Part shown: one piece after another, positions 11,276 to 23,929 of the stretch | How the letters are laid out: each line of letters starts with the position of its first letter | Position numbering within the stretch: position 1 is the first letter of the stretch | NCBI RefSeq assembly: GCF_040939455.1 | Contig: NC_134119.1 | Coordinates: 15,488,501-15,552,500 of the forward strand | Direction: 5' to 3' | DNA length: 64,000 bases | DNA from: Microcebus murinus | Taxonomy: Eukaryota > Chordata > Mammalia > Primates > Cheirogaleidae | The notes under the pieces: model-generated | Told to the model about the DNA's origin: nothing | Seen by the model: only the letters and a program-made list of their open reading frames with translations | Databases searched by the model: none | Position numbers and translations under genes: made by a program

Positions 11276-12220
11276 TGAGACACAGCAGAGAAGAGGGTCC
11301 TGCGGGAGCCATCAGTGTGCCACGTCCGTATGGAGATGCAGGGAGCAAGGATGTAGCGACGGTTCCATCTGTCACACAAGAGGAGGGCTTGGGAGGAGGA
11401 GTAGAGTTGGACTCTCTCTGGCATCCATGGCTTGTCTGTTCCCATCACTTCGACTGCTGCTTCTGCTCGGGTGCCATCTCATCTCAGCCCCTGCTCGAGG
11501 TTCCAGGCCTGAATTGCCACTGTATTCTGGACACTGCTACCTGATGGTGCCCAGCACTTCAAGCTTGGTAGTGCCAAACTCATCCCCCTAATCCCATCTT
11601 CTGTTTCCCTCCTGTTCTCTCGTCTCCATTTATGGCAAGAGTTTTGGATTCATCTTCGGTTCCACCCACCCCCCATATGAAGTTGCTCACAAGGTGAGTT
11701 TTTGCATCTCCAGAACATCTTGTTTAACCCCAAGATTCTTCACTCTTGTGGCTCTTGTCTGACGACAGCCCCAGGAGGCCCCTACGAGATATGTCTTTCT
11801 CCACTGACATTCCTGTCCACTCCTTCCTCAAAATCTGTGTCCCTGCATGGCAACCCACACATTCACCCCCTGCCTCTCAGCTTAGGTGTTGAGAACCATC
11901 ACTGTGCTTGAAATGTGAGTGGTTCTGGCGACATGAGAGACCCTAAGGGATTTCTGGGACAGGGAAGTGGGTCAAGTTTCTCCTTTGGGGATAGACGCTG
12001 GTGTCAGTTGATGCGCTGTTCTTTGAAAATTGAACTTGGCGATTCCTCAAAAGCACTTGGATCCTCCCCAGTGCTGTGCTAGCAGGCCCTCCAAAGAAGC
12101 AGGCTTCTTGACTGTCCTGAGATAATCTGTAAGAGAAGCCAGCTGCTGGGAAAAGCCAAGGCCAACTTTTCAGGGGCCTGTGCCAGGTGATACTTCTGTT
12201 TAGTGTATGTTTCAGGCTGT

Positions 12221-12258
12221 GTGGGTGGTGGGGGGTGGTGGTGGGGGTGGTGGGGTGG
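12221..12258 (+). repeat. G-rich GGT/GGGGT tract with quadruplex potential
   Basis: A run of GGG, GGGGGG, GGGGG and GGGG blocks separated by T or GGT. It has more than four G-runs within 38 bases, which satisfies the usual intramolecular G-quadruplex pattern on the plus strand. Confidence 0.7.
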
Positions 12259-12736
12259 CTACATGTGTGTGCCTGGGTGTGTGGGCAGGTGACATCTAAA
12301 TTTCTCGAGGCAGGGGCAGGGGAAGGATGTCCAGTCAAAGAAAAGGATGAGACTATTAAAAACTGCTGGTGATTTGGACATTTATTTAAGGACTGAATTT
12401 AAAATTTAAAAAATGTAAGAGAAAACTAACTTCCATGTTTGTACCAAATATTAATGACCACCATTATTCATGGAGAACCTAATGGTTTAAAAGCATTTAA
12501 GTTATAGTATCTCATTTAGCCTTTATAAGATTTCCAGAGGAAACTCTTAACCCATCATGTACCTTTCCTTCAAAGTATTTGTCACAATGACAATTATGCA
12601 TTTCTTTTGAGATTTTTAAAAACAGCTGTCTTCCCCATTATACTATAAGAAATATTCACTCAGCATTCTATGCCTAGCAACTATTATACAACAATGTCCT
12701 GACATTTAATAGGTGCTCAGTTAATATCTGGTGAGT

Positions 12737-12869
12737 GGGCCAGGCATGGTGGCATATGCCTGTAGTCCCAGCTACTCTGGAGGCTGAGGCAAGAGGATTG
12801 ATTGTGCCCAGGAGTTTGAATCCAGACTAGGAAACATAGCAAGACTCTGTCTCTAAAAGAAAAAAAAAT
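12737..12869 (+). repeat. Alu-like monomer (FLAM/FRAM type)
   Basis: A single 7SL-derived arm from 'gggccaggcatggtggcata' to 'aagactctgtctctaaaag' with an A-rich tail. There is no second arm, so it is a fossil monomer or a truncated Alu. Confidence 0.8.
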
Positions 12870-13024
12870 TTAAAAATTCGGAGTGAATGCGGGGATTCAG
12901 TAAGTAAATGAATGATTGTATGAATGAGAAGAAGTTATATAGTAGAGAGTTGTGTCAAAACATTATCTAGGGTAATACACACCCCGGACAAATATACATC
13001 TAGCACTTATATTTTTAAATGAAC

Positions 13025-13255
13025 AGTTTTTTATTGTTATTATTTTATTTTTTTCTTTATACCTAATGCATCAACGGACACTTTTAACTTTTTGCTTTGA
13101 AGTAATTATAGATTCCGAGGAAGTTGCAAAGAAATGTGCAGGGAAGTCCCATGTACCCTTCACCCCACCTCCCCTAATGTTGAAATCTTGCATAACTATG
13201 GGACGATTCCAACAGCTTTTTATTAAAAAGCTGTGTTTTAAAAAACCTGAAAGAT
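13025..13255 (-). repeat. Old L1-derived fragment, antisense (probable)
   Basis: 'gaggaagttgcaaagaaatg', 'cagggaagtcccatgtaccc' and 'cttcaccccacctcccctaa' belong to a common antisense L1M-type segment. A related copy is at 46790-47075. Confidence 0.5.
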
Positions 13256-13259
13256 AGAA

Positions 13260-16090
13260 GGACTCATACTCGATAAAGCAGATTATCTCTGTTTACTGTA
13301 AGGCTGAGGGGCTTATCCCAAAAAAGCCCTATCTTGACCTAGGAAGCTCCCGTCTCCATTTAAGCCAATATGGTGGGCAATTGGGAGCAGGCCCCAGGGC
13401 CCCTCCAGGTGCACGTGGATCTGGGCCCCAGCAGCACAAGTTCCTTTCCCCATCTCTGCCTTCCTTAGGGCCCCTCAGGGTCTCCTTGCCCCACGTCAGG
13501 GCTTGAGAGGGGTGCCTCCGAGTTGGTTTGACCACTTTCCCATGATTACTGAGTCTGAGACATTCATCCTCAGTGTCCTTTAGCAATATCAGTTAGGGCA
13601 TAAACTTGAACTTTCTTCACCTTTGTAAATAGTACTTACTGGAATGGAAAACTGAGTCTCTGGAGGCTGGTGTATCATGCATTGGATCCCCTTTTCTGGG
13701 CGAGGTGTATTCTTGCCCCCAAACTCTGTAAAACATTCGACAAACCAGAGCCCAGTGTGGGTTTGTCTTTGCAGTGCACCCGAGGCGTTCTAAACAAGGT
13801 TGGCTGATCATCCATCCCACCTGCCACTCCTAACCATGATGGGGATTAGACACTCTTCGTTCCTCCGCGAAGCCCAAAGGGTTGGAAGCATCTGATTTCT
13901 TTGCATCCGCAATGTGGCATCCTGTTACCTACGCACCTATCCGAGGTGCTGAAATTGTTTATTCCCATCTCTGTCCCCACTTCTGTAAACAAATGGGAAG
14001 ATGAGTGCCAGGATTGCACCTCAAAGAGTTATCTCAGTAAGTGTGTGTGGATTCAGTGAAGAGTGAATTAAATCATTATTCAATGGCAATTTTTGATTTG
14101 TTTTGAATAAAATTTGAAGTGATGAACTAACTGCCCATGTTCTCCAGCCAGTTAACCCGGCCAAAATAAATCTTAAGCCCAAATTTCCCCCATGTGTCAT
14201 TCTCTCTCGATGTCATCTTGGCATTGTTTTGGGAGCAGAATGGGCATGACTTAATTTCCAATATGTTTTCTCCTCTGATGTCTTCCCATATCTGCTTGTG
14301 GGTCAGGGTGCAAGGACAGGGACAGACTGCAGGGGCACAGGGAGGGAACTCTGCACATTGCAGAGTGGAAGCTTGGGGCCCTTCTGGGTAACTGAAAGCT
14401 CTAGGAAATTATGCACATAGAAAACTGGTTGGGCCATGTCTTTAGGGTCCATTCAAGCTTAGTCACTTCCCAGGAAAAACTTTTTAGTTTTCTGGGGGTA
14501 TTTTGCCTTAAATTATCTCACTTGGTTGTCCACATGATGATCAAACTCATTAATTATCCATGTATTTTGGTAGCAGTTACATACACAGTGGGGATGACCT
14601 CAGATTTTAAAAGTATATGGGGACTTTTTCCTGATTATCTGACAGCTTTTAAATTATATATAAAAAAAGGAAGGTATTTTCATTTAGTTTATTTTACTTG
14701 TGTCTATTGGGATATTCTGGGATACTTCTGAATCTGCACCCCAGGCGGCCTGTTGGGGTCAGAAAACCACAAAGAAAGACAGGCTGAATAATTCGGTTTT
14801 GTCTGAACTTGTGATTAGCCCAAAGACTTCTCGGGAAGGTATGACAAGATGACAAAAATTAAAATTAGAAATCTTCAGGCAGAGAAAAACAAACTTGACA
14901 ATTGATTTCATAAAATTTGTTTCATAAGTTATATCAATTGGAAATTTTTATTCCACTCACTTACTTACCTGCCATGTCAAACTTCCGCAAACAAATGCTT
15001 GTCTTATAAGCAAAGGCTGCCAGGGAACATAATAGCCCAACAAGCATGGTTGGTATGTCTCTTAGATGTGTCTTCTATCATTTCATTTTTCTGTTTTGGG
15101 GAGTCTATTGTTCTGGTTCACTTTGTATCATTTCTTTCCAACTTATTAAAAACATGTAGATCGCCCTCATTCTAGGTTCTGTGGGATTAAGAGAACATGA
15201 AAAAAAATCAAACACACAGTTATGTCTCTTGAAGTGCTTATTTATTTAATTTAGACCAAGTTGCACAAACATATCACCACTAGAAAGGGGATTTTTCCAT
15301 AAAAGCCAGTATGTTAATTATGAAATGTATAATTACTGTTAACACTAGCCTGATAAATATGGTACTCCACATAGATATTTGTTGGGCATTAACCATTGAA
15401 TGTAAATCAATGACAGTGATTATTATTTGGACTTGAGCAATTTCATATGCAACATGAGGCACAACAGATTGCTTCCTTTGAGCCAAGAAATGGAACAAAG
15501 GATTCTTTTTTGTCTTGGTGAAGATGGCCAGGGTGTACCATGGATAATGGATCTTGTCTTTCTAGGTCAACTGCAGCTAAGTTGATAATATAGTAGCTTA
15601 ATGATGGATGTCTGCTGCTGTATGTCCTCAACCAAGGGATAATTTTTCCCAAAGTCAGATATAAAACAGACCCTTTTCTTATTTCCTGCACGGTGCATTA
15701 TGTCCTCACCCTTTTGGGAATGACTAGCACTAGAACCAAATTAGAAAGCTAATTTGAAGTACCTTTCAATATGTGTCCAGATCCAATGCTCTGAAATTTT
15801 TCCTGGTGCTGTTAAACATCACTGTATATTTTAACCAAACATATTGAAATTTTCTTCTTCTTTTCCATAGCAGTCAATGTGTTCATGCTGCGCAACAGAA
15901 GGAGAAAAGTGCTTATTTCCATATTTATTTTGTGTGTCACTTCACCCCCAAGTGATTGATCTTTTAAAGCAGGGTATTTGGCATGCTTCTTTAAAGTATT
16001 GTATTAGCTCTGTCTTCTTCTCCAATGCCGACTTTCAGCATAGGAAGGTGTACAGTGATATTACAAACAAAATCAAAACAAATAGTTTTT
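13260..16090. other. Mostly unique intergenic DNA, no gene recognised
   Basis: No exon, SINE or LTR is evident. Short frames (62-106 codons, for example 14411-14731 and 15443-15691) match nothing I know. GATA-like words ('agattatctctg', 'agttatctcag') occur but prove nothing. Ancient repeats may be present. Confidence 0.4.
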
Positions 16091-16094
16091 ATGT

Positions 16095-17750
16095 TTTTTT
16101 TTTTAAGCAGGCTTATTGAGACATAATTCATATGCTAGATAATATAGCGATTCAGTATACACAATCCAATTGTTTTTAGCATATTCACAGAATTGTACAA
16201 CCTTCACTACTATCTAATTTTAGAACATTTTCATTCACCCCCTAAAAAACTGTGTATGCATTATCAGTCACTCTCATTTCTTTTCTTTAGTCCCTAGCAA
16301 CCACTATTCTACTTATAGATTTGGTGATTCAGCACATTTCATAAAAATAGAATCATATAACATATGATCATTTGTGACTGGCTACTTTCCTTTAACACGT
16401 TTTCAAAGTTCATTTATGCTGACACATGCATTAGTACGCTATTTCTTTTTTATTGCTGAGTGCTATTCCATTGGATGGATATATCACATTTTGTTCATCC
16501 TTTCATCACTTATGGATATTTGGATGGTTTCCACTTTTTGGCTATTATTGAGTAATACTGCTATGGATATTTGTGTGTAAGTGTCTTTCATACCTCTTGA
16601 ATTTAAATCTAGGAGTGGAATTGCCAGGTCATATGGTAATTCTCTGTTTAACATTTTGAGAAACTGCCAAACTGTCTTCCAAAATGACTAGACAATTTTA
16701 TATTTTCACCAGCAATGAATGAAGGCAATTTTTCACATACTTGTCAATATCTGTAATCATAAATCTTTTTTATTTTAGCCATTCTGGTAGTGTTAAGTGG
16801 AATGTCATTGTGGTTTTAATTTGCATTTCCCTAATGACTAGCAAAGTTGAGTATCTTTTCATGAACATATTGGATGTTTGTATATCTTCTTAGAGAAATG
16901 ACTATTGGGACATTTCGCTTATATTTAAATTTGGTTATCTTTTTATTGCTGAACTTATTGTCAGATTTCCTTAACAGACATATGATTTGCAAATATTTGA
17001 AAATATTTTCTCCCATTCCATGGGTTATCTTTTCACTTTCATGATAGTGTTTTTTTAAAGCATGGAAGTTTTAAATTTTGTTAAAATTTAATTTATCTAC
17101 TTTTTTGGGGGGGTCGCTTGTGCTTTTGGTGGCATAGCTAAAAAAAAACTATTACCTAACACAAGGACACAAAAATTTACTCCTATGTTTTCTTCTAAGA
17201 ATTGTATAATTTTTAGCTCTAACATTTAGGTCCATGATTTGTTTTCAGTCAATTTTTGCATATGGTATAAAGAAGGAGTGCAATTTCGTTTTGTTTTTGT
17301 TTTTTTCTTTTTTTCATGTGGACATCTAGCTTTCCCTACACCATTTGTTGAAAAGACTATTCTCTTTCCCATCAAATTGTCTTGGCACGCTTGTCAAAAA
17401 TCAGTTGACCATAAATATAAGGGTTTACTTCTGGACTCTCAATTCTATTCCATGGATCAATATGTCTATCCCTATGCTGGTACCATACTGACTTAAGTAT
17501 TGCTGCTTTGTAGTAAGTTTTGAAATTGGGACGTTTGAGACCTCTATTCTTTGTTCTTCCTTTTTCTTGCCTAATTGTTCTGGCTAGAACCTCCAGTACA
17601 ATATTGAATAAAAGTGAGGAGAGTAGATTGGTCTTGTTTCTGATCTTAAGGGGAGAGCATTCAGCCTCTCTCAAGTATGATGAAAACTTTCACTTTTATT
17701 ATGTAGAACTGCTTGCTATCAGTGCTGGAATGTCCCTAGTTATGGAATAG
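16095..17750 (-). repeat. L1M LINE, antisense, internally deleted
   Basis: The left part is the L1M 3' UTR in reverse ('cagaattgtacaaccttcac', 'gccattctggtagtgttaag'). The right part is ORF2 in reverse. The minus-strand frame at 17372-17674 starts near the reverse transcriptase motif ([18 protein letters not shown]) and jumps straight to the C-terminal block (ESPEVNPYIYGQLIFDK). The piece between, including the FADD catalytic motif, is missing. Dead copy. Confidence 0.85.
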
Positions 17751-18399
17751 AGATATCAATGTGGATATCATGATGTAATACAGATAAATGATCAGCTCAA
17801 ATATTGATCACTGGATCTTCTTTTGTTTTTCCTGCTTTGTTTGTTTGGTCCTCAGATAAGGAAACCTGAGTTAACTACGTTCATTAGTTCTGTTATTATT
17901 ATCATCATCATGCTAATATCAGCAGTCTATTGCAAGGCCCCTCGCTTGTTTTATTTTTGTTTTTTCCTCTATTCCTAATTCTCATATCCATTCTCCTTTC
18001 CCCCTTCTAAACACCCATTCCAATGAATGTGCTGCTATACACCCCCCAATATGCATGTATCCTTTACAAACGCTTGGTTCACATTAGAAGTGTGAAATTT
18101 TAATGTACATAAATGTAATTAAAGGTGATGTGCTATGTATTATCAATCTGTTTCCTGATTTTTTTTCTTAACATTTTGTTTTATCATATCTTCATGCTGC
18201 CAAATGTACCTTTAATGAGTTGCTTCTACCTGTTCATTGTATCCTGTGCTGCATCCACCAATTTTGTTCAATTGTTCCATTGCGATACACACTAAATTGC
18301 CTCTCTATACTCCCAGGTACCAGAGACAATGCTGTGATGAAGAGAGAGATTTCTGCCTCTTCTGGCTTAAACATGTTTCATTTCATGAAACAGCATCAG

Positions 18400-18760
18400 T
18401 TTATTTTCCAGAATGTCTAAGTTTACATTTCCAACAGCAGTGCATGGATGTTCTTGGTCTATCCAAATCTTTCCCTACACTTGTCTTTATTTTTTTAATC
18501 TTTCTAAGTTTTGCTATTCTTAGGGGTGCAAAATATATTCCTTGTTTTAATTGTTATCTCTCTGATTTCTAATGGAGTTGGGTTTTTATTTTTCATGTAT
18601 GTCAATCTTTCCCATCTGTAAAATGCTTATCCATGTTCTCCACCCATTTTTCCATTGGATTTCTTATGTTCCCTGTGTAGGAGTTATTTGTATATTTTGA
18701 ATATTAATCCCTTGTCAGTTTTAGATATTGCAAATATTTCCTCCCAGATGGCCATCAGCC
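18400..18760 (-). repeat. L1M 3' region fragment, antisense
   Basis: 'cttaggggtgcaaaatatat', 'acccatttttccattggatt' and 'attaatcccttgtcagtttt' repeat the order of an L1M 3' UTR in reverse, parallel to the copy at 16095-17750. A T-rich (TTTC/TTC) patch follows at 18764-18815. 17760-18400 between the two is not placed and may be more of the same. Confidence 0.6.
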
Positions 18761-19089
18761 TGTTTTCTTTCTTTCTTTCTTTTTTTATTTCTTCTTCTTC
18801 TTTTTTTTTTTTTACACATACCACTGTCTTGAGATATCAGCCTGTTTTCTATGATATTATTATTAGTAAATATATTTTCATTGTGTGGAGCTAATAGTGT
18901 AAAAAGAGACAATAGTCTCAGCTCATTGCAGCTTGGGAACACACAGGATTAGAAGTATGAACGATTAGAGTGTTTATCCTCCCAGATTCAAAAGAGACCC
19001 ATTTACCACCAACAAGATTGTAATGATGGTGACTGTTATCTCACTAATTTCTTGGTTCAGTATTCAATGACCTCTCCTCATTGATTTTC

Positions 19090-20285
19090 ATTCCATATAC
19101 CTTTTATTCTCTTTATTTTGAAGCAACTTTGTAAATTAAGAGCGATAACTACATTTAGAAACACCAAAGGGACATTCATCAGGATAACTATTCTTAAAAA
19201 AAAACAAAACAACATCAACAACAACAACAAAAACCAGGAAATAACAAATGTTGGTAAGAATGTGGAGAAATTGGAACCTTGTGCATTGTTGGTGGGAATG
19301 TAAAATGGTTGGCGGTCACGGTGGAAAATGATATGATGGTTCCTCAAAAAATTAAACATGGAAGTGCCATATGACCCAGCAAATCCCACTTCTAGGTAAA
19401 TACCCAGAAGAATTGAATGCAGGGGCTTGAACAGATGTTTGTACATCCACATACATAGCAACATTATTCACAATAGCCAAAAAGTAGAAACAACCCAAAT
19501 GTCCACTAGCCGATAAACAGATAAACAGAATGTGGTATATTCCATACACACAATGGAATATTATTTAGAGTTTAAAAGGAATGAAGTTCTGGCCGGGCGT
19601 GGTGGCTCACGCCTGTAATCCTAGCACTTTGGGAGGCCGAGGCAGGCGGATTGCTCAAGGTCAGGAGTTCGAAACCAGCCTGAGCGAGACCCCGTCTCTA
19701 ACAAAAATAGAAAGAAATTAATTGACCAACTAAAAATATATATACAAAAAAATTAGCCGGGCATGGTGGCGCATGCCTGTAGTCCCAGCTACTCGGGAGG
19801 CTGAGGCAGGAGGATCGCTGAGCCCCGGAGATTGAGGTTGCTGTGAGCCAGGCTGACGCCACGGCACTCACTCTAGCCTGGGCAACAAAGTGAGACTCTG
19901 TCTCAAAAAAAAAAAAAAAAAAAGGAATGAAGTTCTGATCTGTGCTACCATATTGATGAACTTTGAAGACATGATGCTAAGTGAAATAAGCAAAAAGACA
20001 AATACTGTATGGTTGGTTCCCCTTATGTGAGGTACCTAGAACAGTCGAATTCATAGAGACAGAAAGCAGAACGGTTGTCACCAGAGACAGAGGGAAGGGG
20101 AGAATGGGGAGTTAGTGTTTAATGGGTACAGACTTTCACTTTGGGATGATGAAAAAGTTCTGGAGATGGACTGTGGTGGTGTACAGTAACACCACTGAAC
20201 CGTACAGTTAAAAACAGTTAAGATGGTAAACTTTATGCTGTATTTTACTACCATTGTTTTACTACAATTGTTTTAAAACACCAAT
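19090..20285 (+). repeat. L1M LINE 3' portion, sense, split by an Alu
   Basis: It reads as ORF2 3' sequence ('ttggtgggaatgtaaaatgg', 'ccatatgacccagcaaatcc', 'aaatgtccactagccgataa') and then the 3' UTR ('ctggagatggactgtggtgg', 'ctgaaccgtacagttaaaaa'). The Alu at 19591-19919 interrupts it. No frame is open beyond about 130 codons. Confidence 0.9.
19591..19919 (+). repeat. Strepsirrhine-type Alu SINE, full length
   Basis: It starts 'ggccgggcgtggtggctcac' and ends in about 20 A residues. A perfect 17-bp target-site duplication (aaaaggaatgaagttct) lies at 19574-19590 and 19920-19936. The central linker is extended ('agaaattaattgaccaacta' then 'aaatatatatacaaaaaaat'), and the right arm carries 'aggctgacgccacggcactc', forms I know from lemur and galago genomes. 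It keeps many CpGs and so is the youngest Alu in the window. Confidence 0.95.
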
Positions 20286-20289
20286 GGAC

Positions 20290-22300
20290 AAGTTGATGTC
20301 TACATACATTTGTCATACTCACCTACGGAGATGAATTAAAGATACTTTGATTCTGGGCCGTGGCATCTTCTTCTCCTTGTGTAGATGCTGGGTTGAAGTT
20401 TGCTGCTTCGAAAATTCCTAGGATGGAAAAACCCTTTGTAGTGTAGCGCTAGTAACCCGACACCTGAAAATCAGATAGCAGGTCTGGTGACAGGCTGTGA
20501 CTGCATGAGTGGGATGGGGGCTAGAACATGAATGACATAGCTTCCTGCATTAGCAGGGATAAAAGTGTGCGAGGAAGGACCTGAGAGCCCTCCTGGTATC
20601 CTCACTGTGGCTTGGCCACGTGAGCCTACTGGCCCAAGCGTACCTTAGTGACAGATAAGGAAGGCACTGGGAAACCCTAACCCTTCAACATCAAGCATAT
20701 CCATAACCCATTCTAGCAATCACCTCCGGCCACCACACCCACACATCCAAGTGTCTCATTTCTGCCGCCCCATAAGCGAATGAGTTCTTGGTTTCTCATA
20801 GGTGGCTCCCTGCAAATACCCCGATGTGCTCGGGCCTGTGCTGGCAGACAGCTCTCTACAGTGAAATGAATGGCTGCAGCCACATCTTTTTCGAAAGGCA
20901 ACACACCCGGCGATAAGATAGACCCAGAAAAGTCATTTCCTCTGGAAAGAGTTCAAGGAGATTGGAGGCTGACTGTGGTGATGAACTGATCTATAATTGT
21001 GACAAGCTAATATTGTTTCTCGGTGCTGCAACAGGCTGCAAGCACGAAAGAGCTCAGGAAACAATCTCTTTAAAAAAGATGAAGCACAGATAATGGTTTT
21101 ATTTTGTCTGAACCAAATAGGAAATCACATCCTAAACCCTTTCAATCACGTTGCGATGTCATTACCCCACTCCATCAACGCTGCTCATCACCTCTGACAG
21201 CGACAAGAGGACCTCCATGATGGCATTTATTTCGGGGAGACGGATGCATCAGCTGTTTGTGTGACCTCGGAGAGGAAATATTTGCAAGCTGAGAAGCGTC
21301 CCCAGAAGCCATCCCTCTTGGTGGCTGTATGTGGGAGTGAGGCTGACACTTTGTCGCTAGAATTAGATCTCTTTTTGAAGATAGATGTATGGGGGAAAAT
21401 GCCACCCCCCTCCCTCAGCCCCACCCTCTCTTTAATTACCACCACCACCCCCTATTAAATTTCTGCCTGGTCTCAGGATAAATGCTTTCTCTGTAATCAG
21501 CAAAGAAAGAAATGGGACTGCATGCTCCCCTCTGGAACTTCACTGGCGTCCGACATTTGTCTGGTAGCCTTCGATGTCCTGAGTTGTGTTGCCCTGCCTG
21601 GGCCCATGTGGTGCTGAGAAGCCACAAAAAGGCTCTGCTTGTTCATACTCCGGTGAGCAAATGCTACACCGGAAAAACTCTCCTTTTGGTTTTCTCAGTC
21701 CACTCCTGACTATTATATATTTATTTTTCTATATGCAAAATCATATGCACCCCCACATCCAGTATGAGGAATACGAAACTGTGAAATTTTGCACCTCCAC
21801 AGTTCTAATCAAGAGAAAGTGCTTTTAGAAGGGGTTTTCCAGACCTAGAGTTTGGGGATTAGCACATTCAAAAAGACACATGGAAGGCTCCTCCTGTTCT
21901 CAAGGAAGAGGTGAGGGATGCAAAACGTATACAGATAAAATGATGGAAGATAATTTAATGAGGTCCTAGGAGCCAGAGACACAAATAAGTGGTGGCTTTC
22001 ATTATATAGGCATCAAATACATCTATATGTTATGTGTGTGCATATACACGAATATATGCATAGCTTATGTGTGCATATACATGTACATGCACTTACATAT
22101 AGATATTGACATATCTCTTAAGCCTGAAAAATCAGACCCCCAGAAGAGAGTCTCAACTTCATCCTGGGTGAGGGCAGGTGCTATAAGTGACTCAGGTGGG
22201 AGCCATCAGTGGCCATCGCTGCTAACAGCAGGAGAATGAGTGTTCTGGTCTTAGAGAGGGATCTGAGTGGTGCATGGCTGCATCCACCACACCCACCTAG
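20290..22300. other. Unique intergenic stretch, possible conserved non-coding DNA
   Basis: No repeat is recognised between about 20290 and 22000. The part from 20930 to 21560 carries retained CpGs and homeobox-type AT words ('tctataattgtgac', 'aagctaatattg', 'ctttaattacc', 'cctattaaattt'). An imperfect TATG/CATA-rich patch lies at 22020-22110. Frames of 60-80 codons here look random. Confidence 0.35.
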
Positions 22301-22304
22301 AGTA

Positions 22305-22440
22305 GATATTATTTCTACTCTACAGATGAAGCACCTAAAGTTATATGAGTTCAAACTACTTGCATAAGGACACCCAATATAGAAATTACAACTCAGATGA
22401 CCTAGGCCCAATGAACATGTGTTGTTTTCACTTGCCCAGT
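22305..22440 (-). repeat. MIR SINE, antisense
   Basis: 'gatattatttctactctaca' and 'gatgaagcacctaaagttat' correspond to the reversed MIR core (tactattattatcccc ... cagatgaggaaactgagg). The 164-codon frame at 22345-22839 starts in it and matches no protein I know. Confidence 0.5.
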
Positions 22441-23166
22441 GACCCTCCTCTTTCTTCCAGTGATAACATTACAGTAGGCCTTTTGGGAACCACCCTTCTC
22501 CTGTGGTGTACAGCCTTCCAGGGACTGTCAGTCAAAGGGTCAGGCCATCCTCTGTCCAAAGAGCAAGCCAATGACCAGAGTCAAGCCAAGCATACTCTCT
22601 CTCCTGGGAATCTGCAACTTGAAGAGGATGGCAGAACTATGGTTGGGGCTGATAAATTTCAGAGGTTGTTGCTTAGAGAAACCGTCCTGTTTGTTCCTGC
22701 CTTCCAAACCCCAGGGCTGCTCTGGGTCTTGTCCTGCCAGAGGCCTAATCCTTTAGGTGGTCCTTCTATGCCAGGAGCTTCCCCCATATTCTTCCCAGCA
22801 CCTGTCCTCAGCCACAAAGAGCTTCCTCAACTAAGTTGAGATCCTCTTTTGGACAGCCTGCTGGGGGACAAAGGCCTAGCCCCTTGCCTCAATCTGGACA
22901 ACACTGAAAGGCCATCCCCCCTCCAGGGTTCCCCCTAGGGTCAACTGAGGCCTCTGTTGCAATTATATCAAGTTCAACTTCTCTCTCTTCCAGCTGCCTT
23001 TACTCCCTTATAGGTGCTGCTCCTGCAAACACCCCAGACGTACCTGCTGCACACAGAGCTCTATAGAGTCCAGCGAACATCACCGAAGACACTAGACCTA
23101 ACTAGATCCCTAAGATTTTCAACCAAAGACCTCTCTCTAATTGACTCAGCCAGGTCTGTGTCCCTC

Positions 23167-23551
23167 TGTATTAGTTTGCTAGGGCTGCCAAAGCAAAGTT
23201 CCACAGATTGGGTGGTTTCAACAACAGAAATTTATTTGCCCACAGTTCTGGAGGCTAGAAGCCGGAGATTAAGGTGTCAGCAGGATTGGTTTCTTCTGAG
23301 GCCTCTCTCGGCTTGCAGATTGCCGTCATCTCTCTGTGTCTTCACACAGTCTTGCCTCTGTACGTGTCTGTGTCCTAATTTCTCCTTATAAGGACACTAG
23401 TCATACTGAATTAGAGCCCACCCTCCTGACCTCATTTTAGCTTCATTACCTACTTAAAGACTCTCTTTCTAAATACAGTCGCATTCTGAGGTCCTGGGAG
23501 TTAGGAATTCAACATGAATTTGCAAGGGGTTGCACAATTCAGCCCATAACA
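23167..23551 (-). repeat. MLT1-type MaLR solo LTR, nearly complete
   Basis: In reverse orientation it begins TGTTATGGGCTGAATTGTG and ends at ...CTAATACA. It contains the reversed 'ttagtttgctagggctgcca' and 'ggacactagtcatactgaat' blocks. Flanks ccctc (23162-23166) and acctc (23552-23556) look like a 5-bp target duplication with one mismatch. It is a solo LTR: no internal retroviral genes are next to it. Confidence 0.88.
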
Positions 23552-23929
23552 ACCTCCAAAGGCCGAATTTCTTCTCCAACAACTCCCTGAGGTTTAGCAT
23601 TACATGGTTTGGTATCTAGGCTGGGACCAGGTGAGTCTGAATGCTTGAATCTCTCAGTGCTTAGCTCTTCTCATTGGCTAATTGGATACAGTGCATATGT
23701 GACTCTGAAGTATAATGAATAGTATCATCGACAGTCCAGGATATATCAGACAGAAATTGTAACTAAGGTGTAGTCATTTTACGTGAAAAACAACAGCTGC
23801 TTTCTTTTAAAGATGCAGCCAAGATATCAAATCTGTGGGGGAAGATGGATGATGCAGTGGGGCTGGGATAAGCAGAAATCATGTTAAAATAAATCAGGTG
23901 GGAGCCTCTTCATATTATTACTATCAAAA

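Noticed and set aside
22345..22839. 164-codon plus-strand frame
   Set aside because: The longest simple frame outside the promoter, but it begins in an antisense MIR, shows no domain, signal or family likeness, and has no splice or promoter support.
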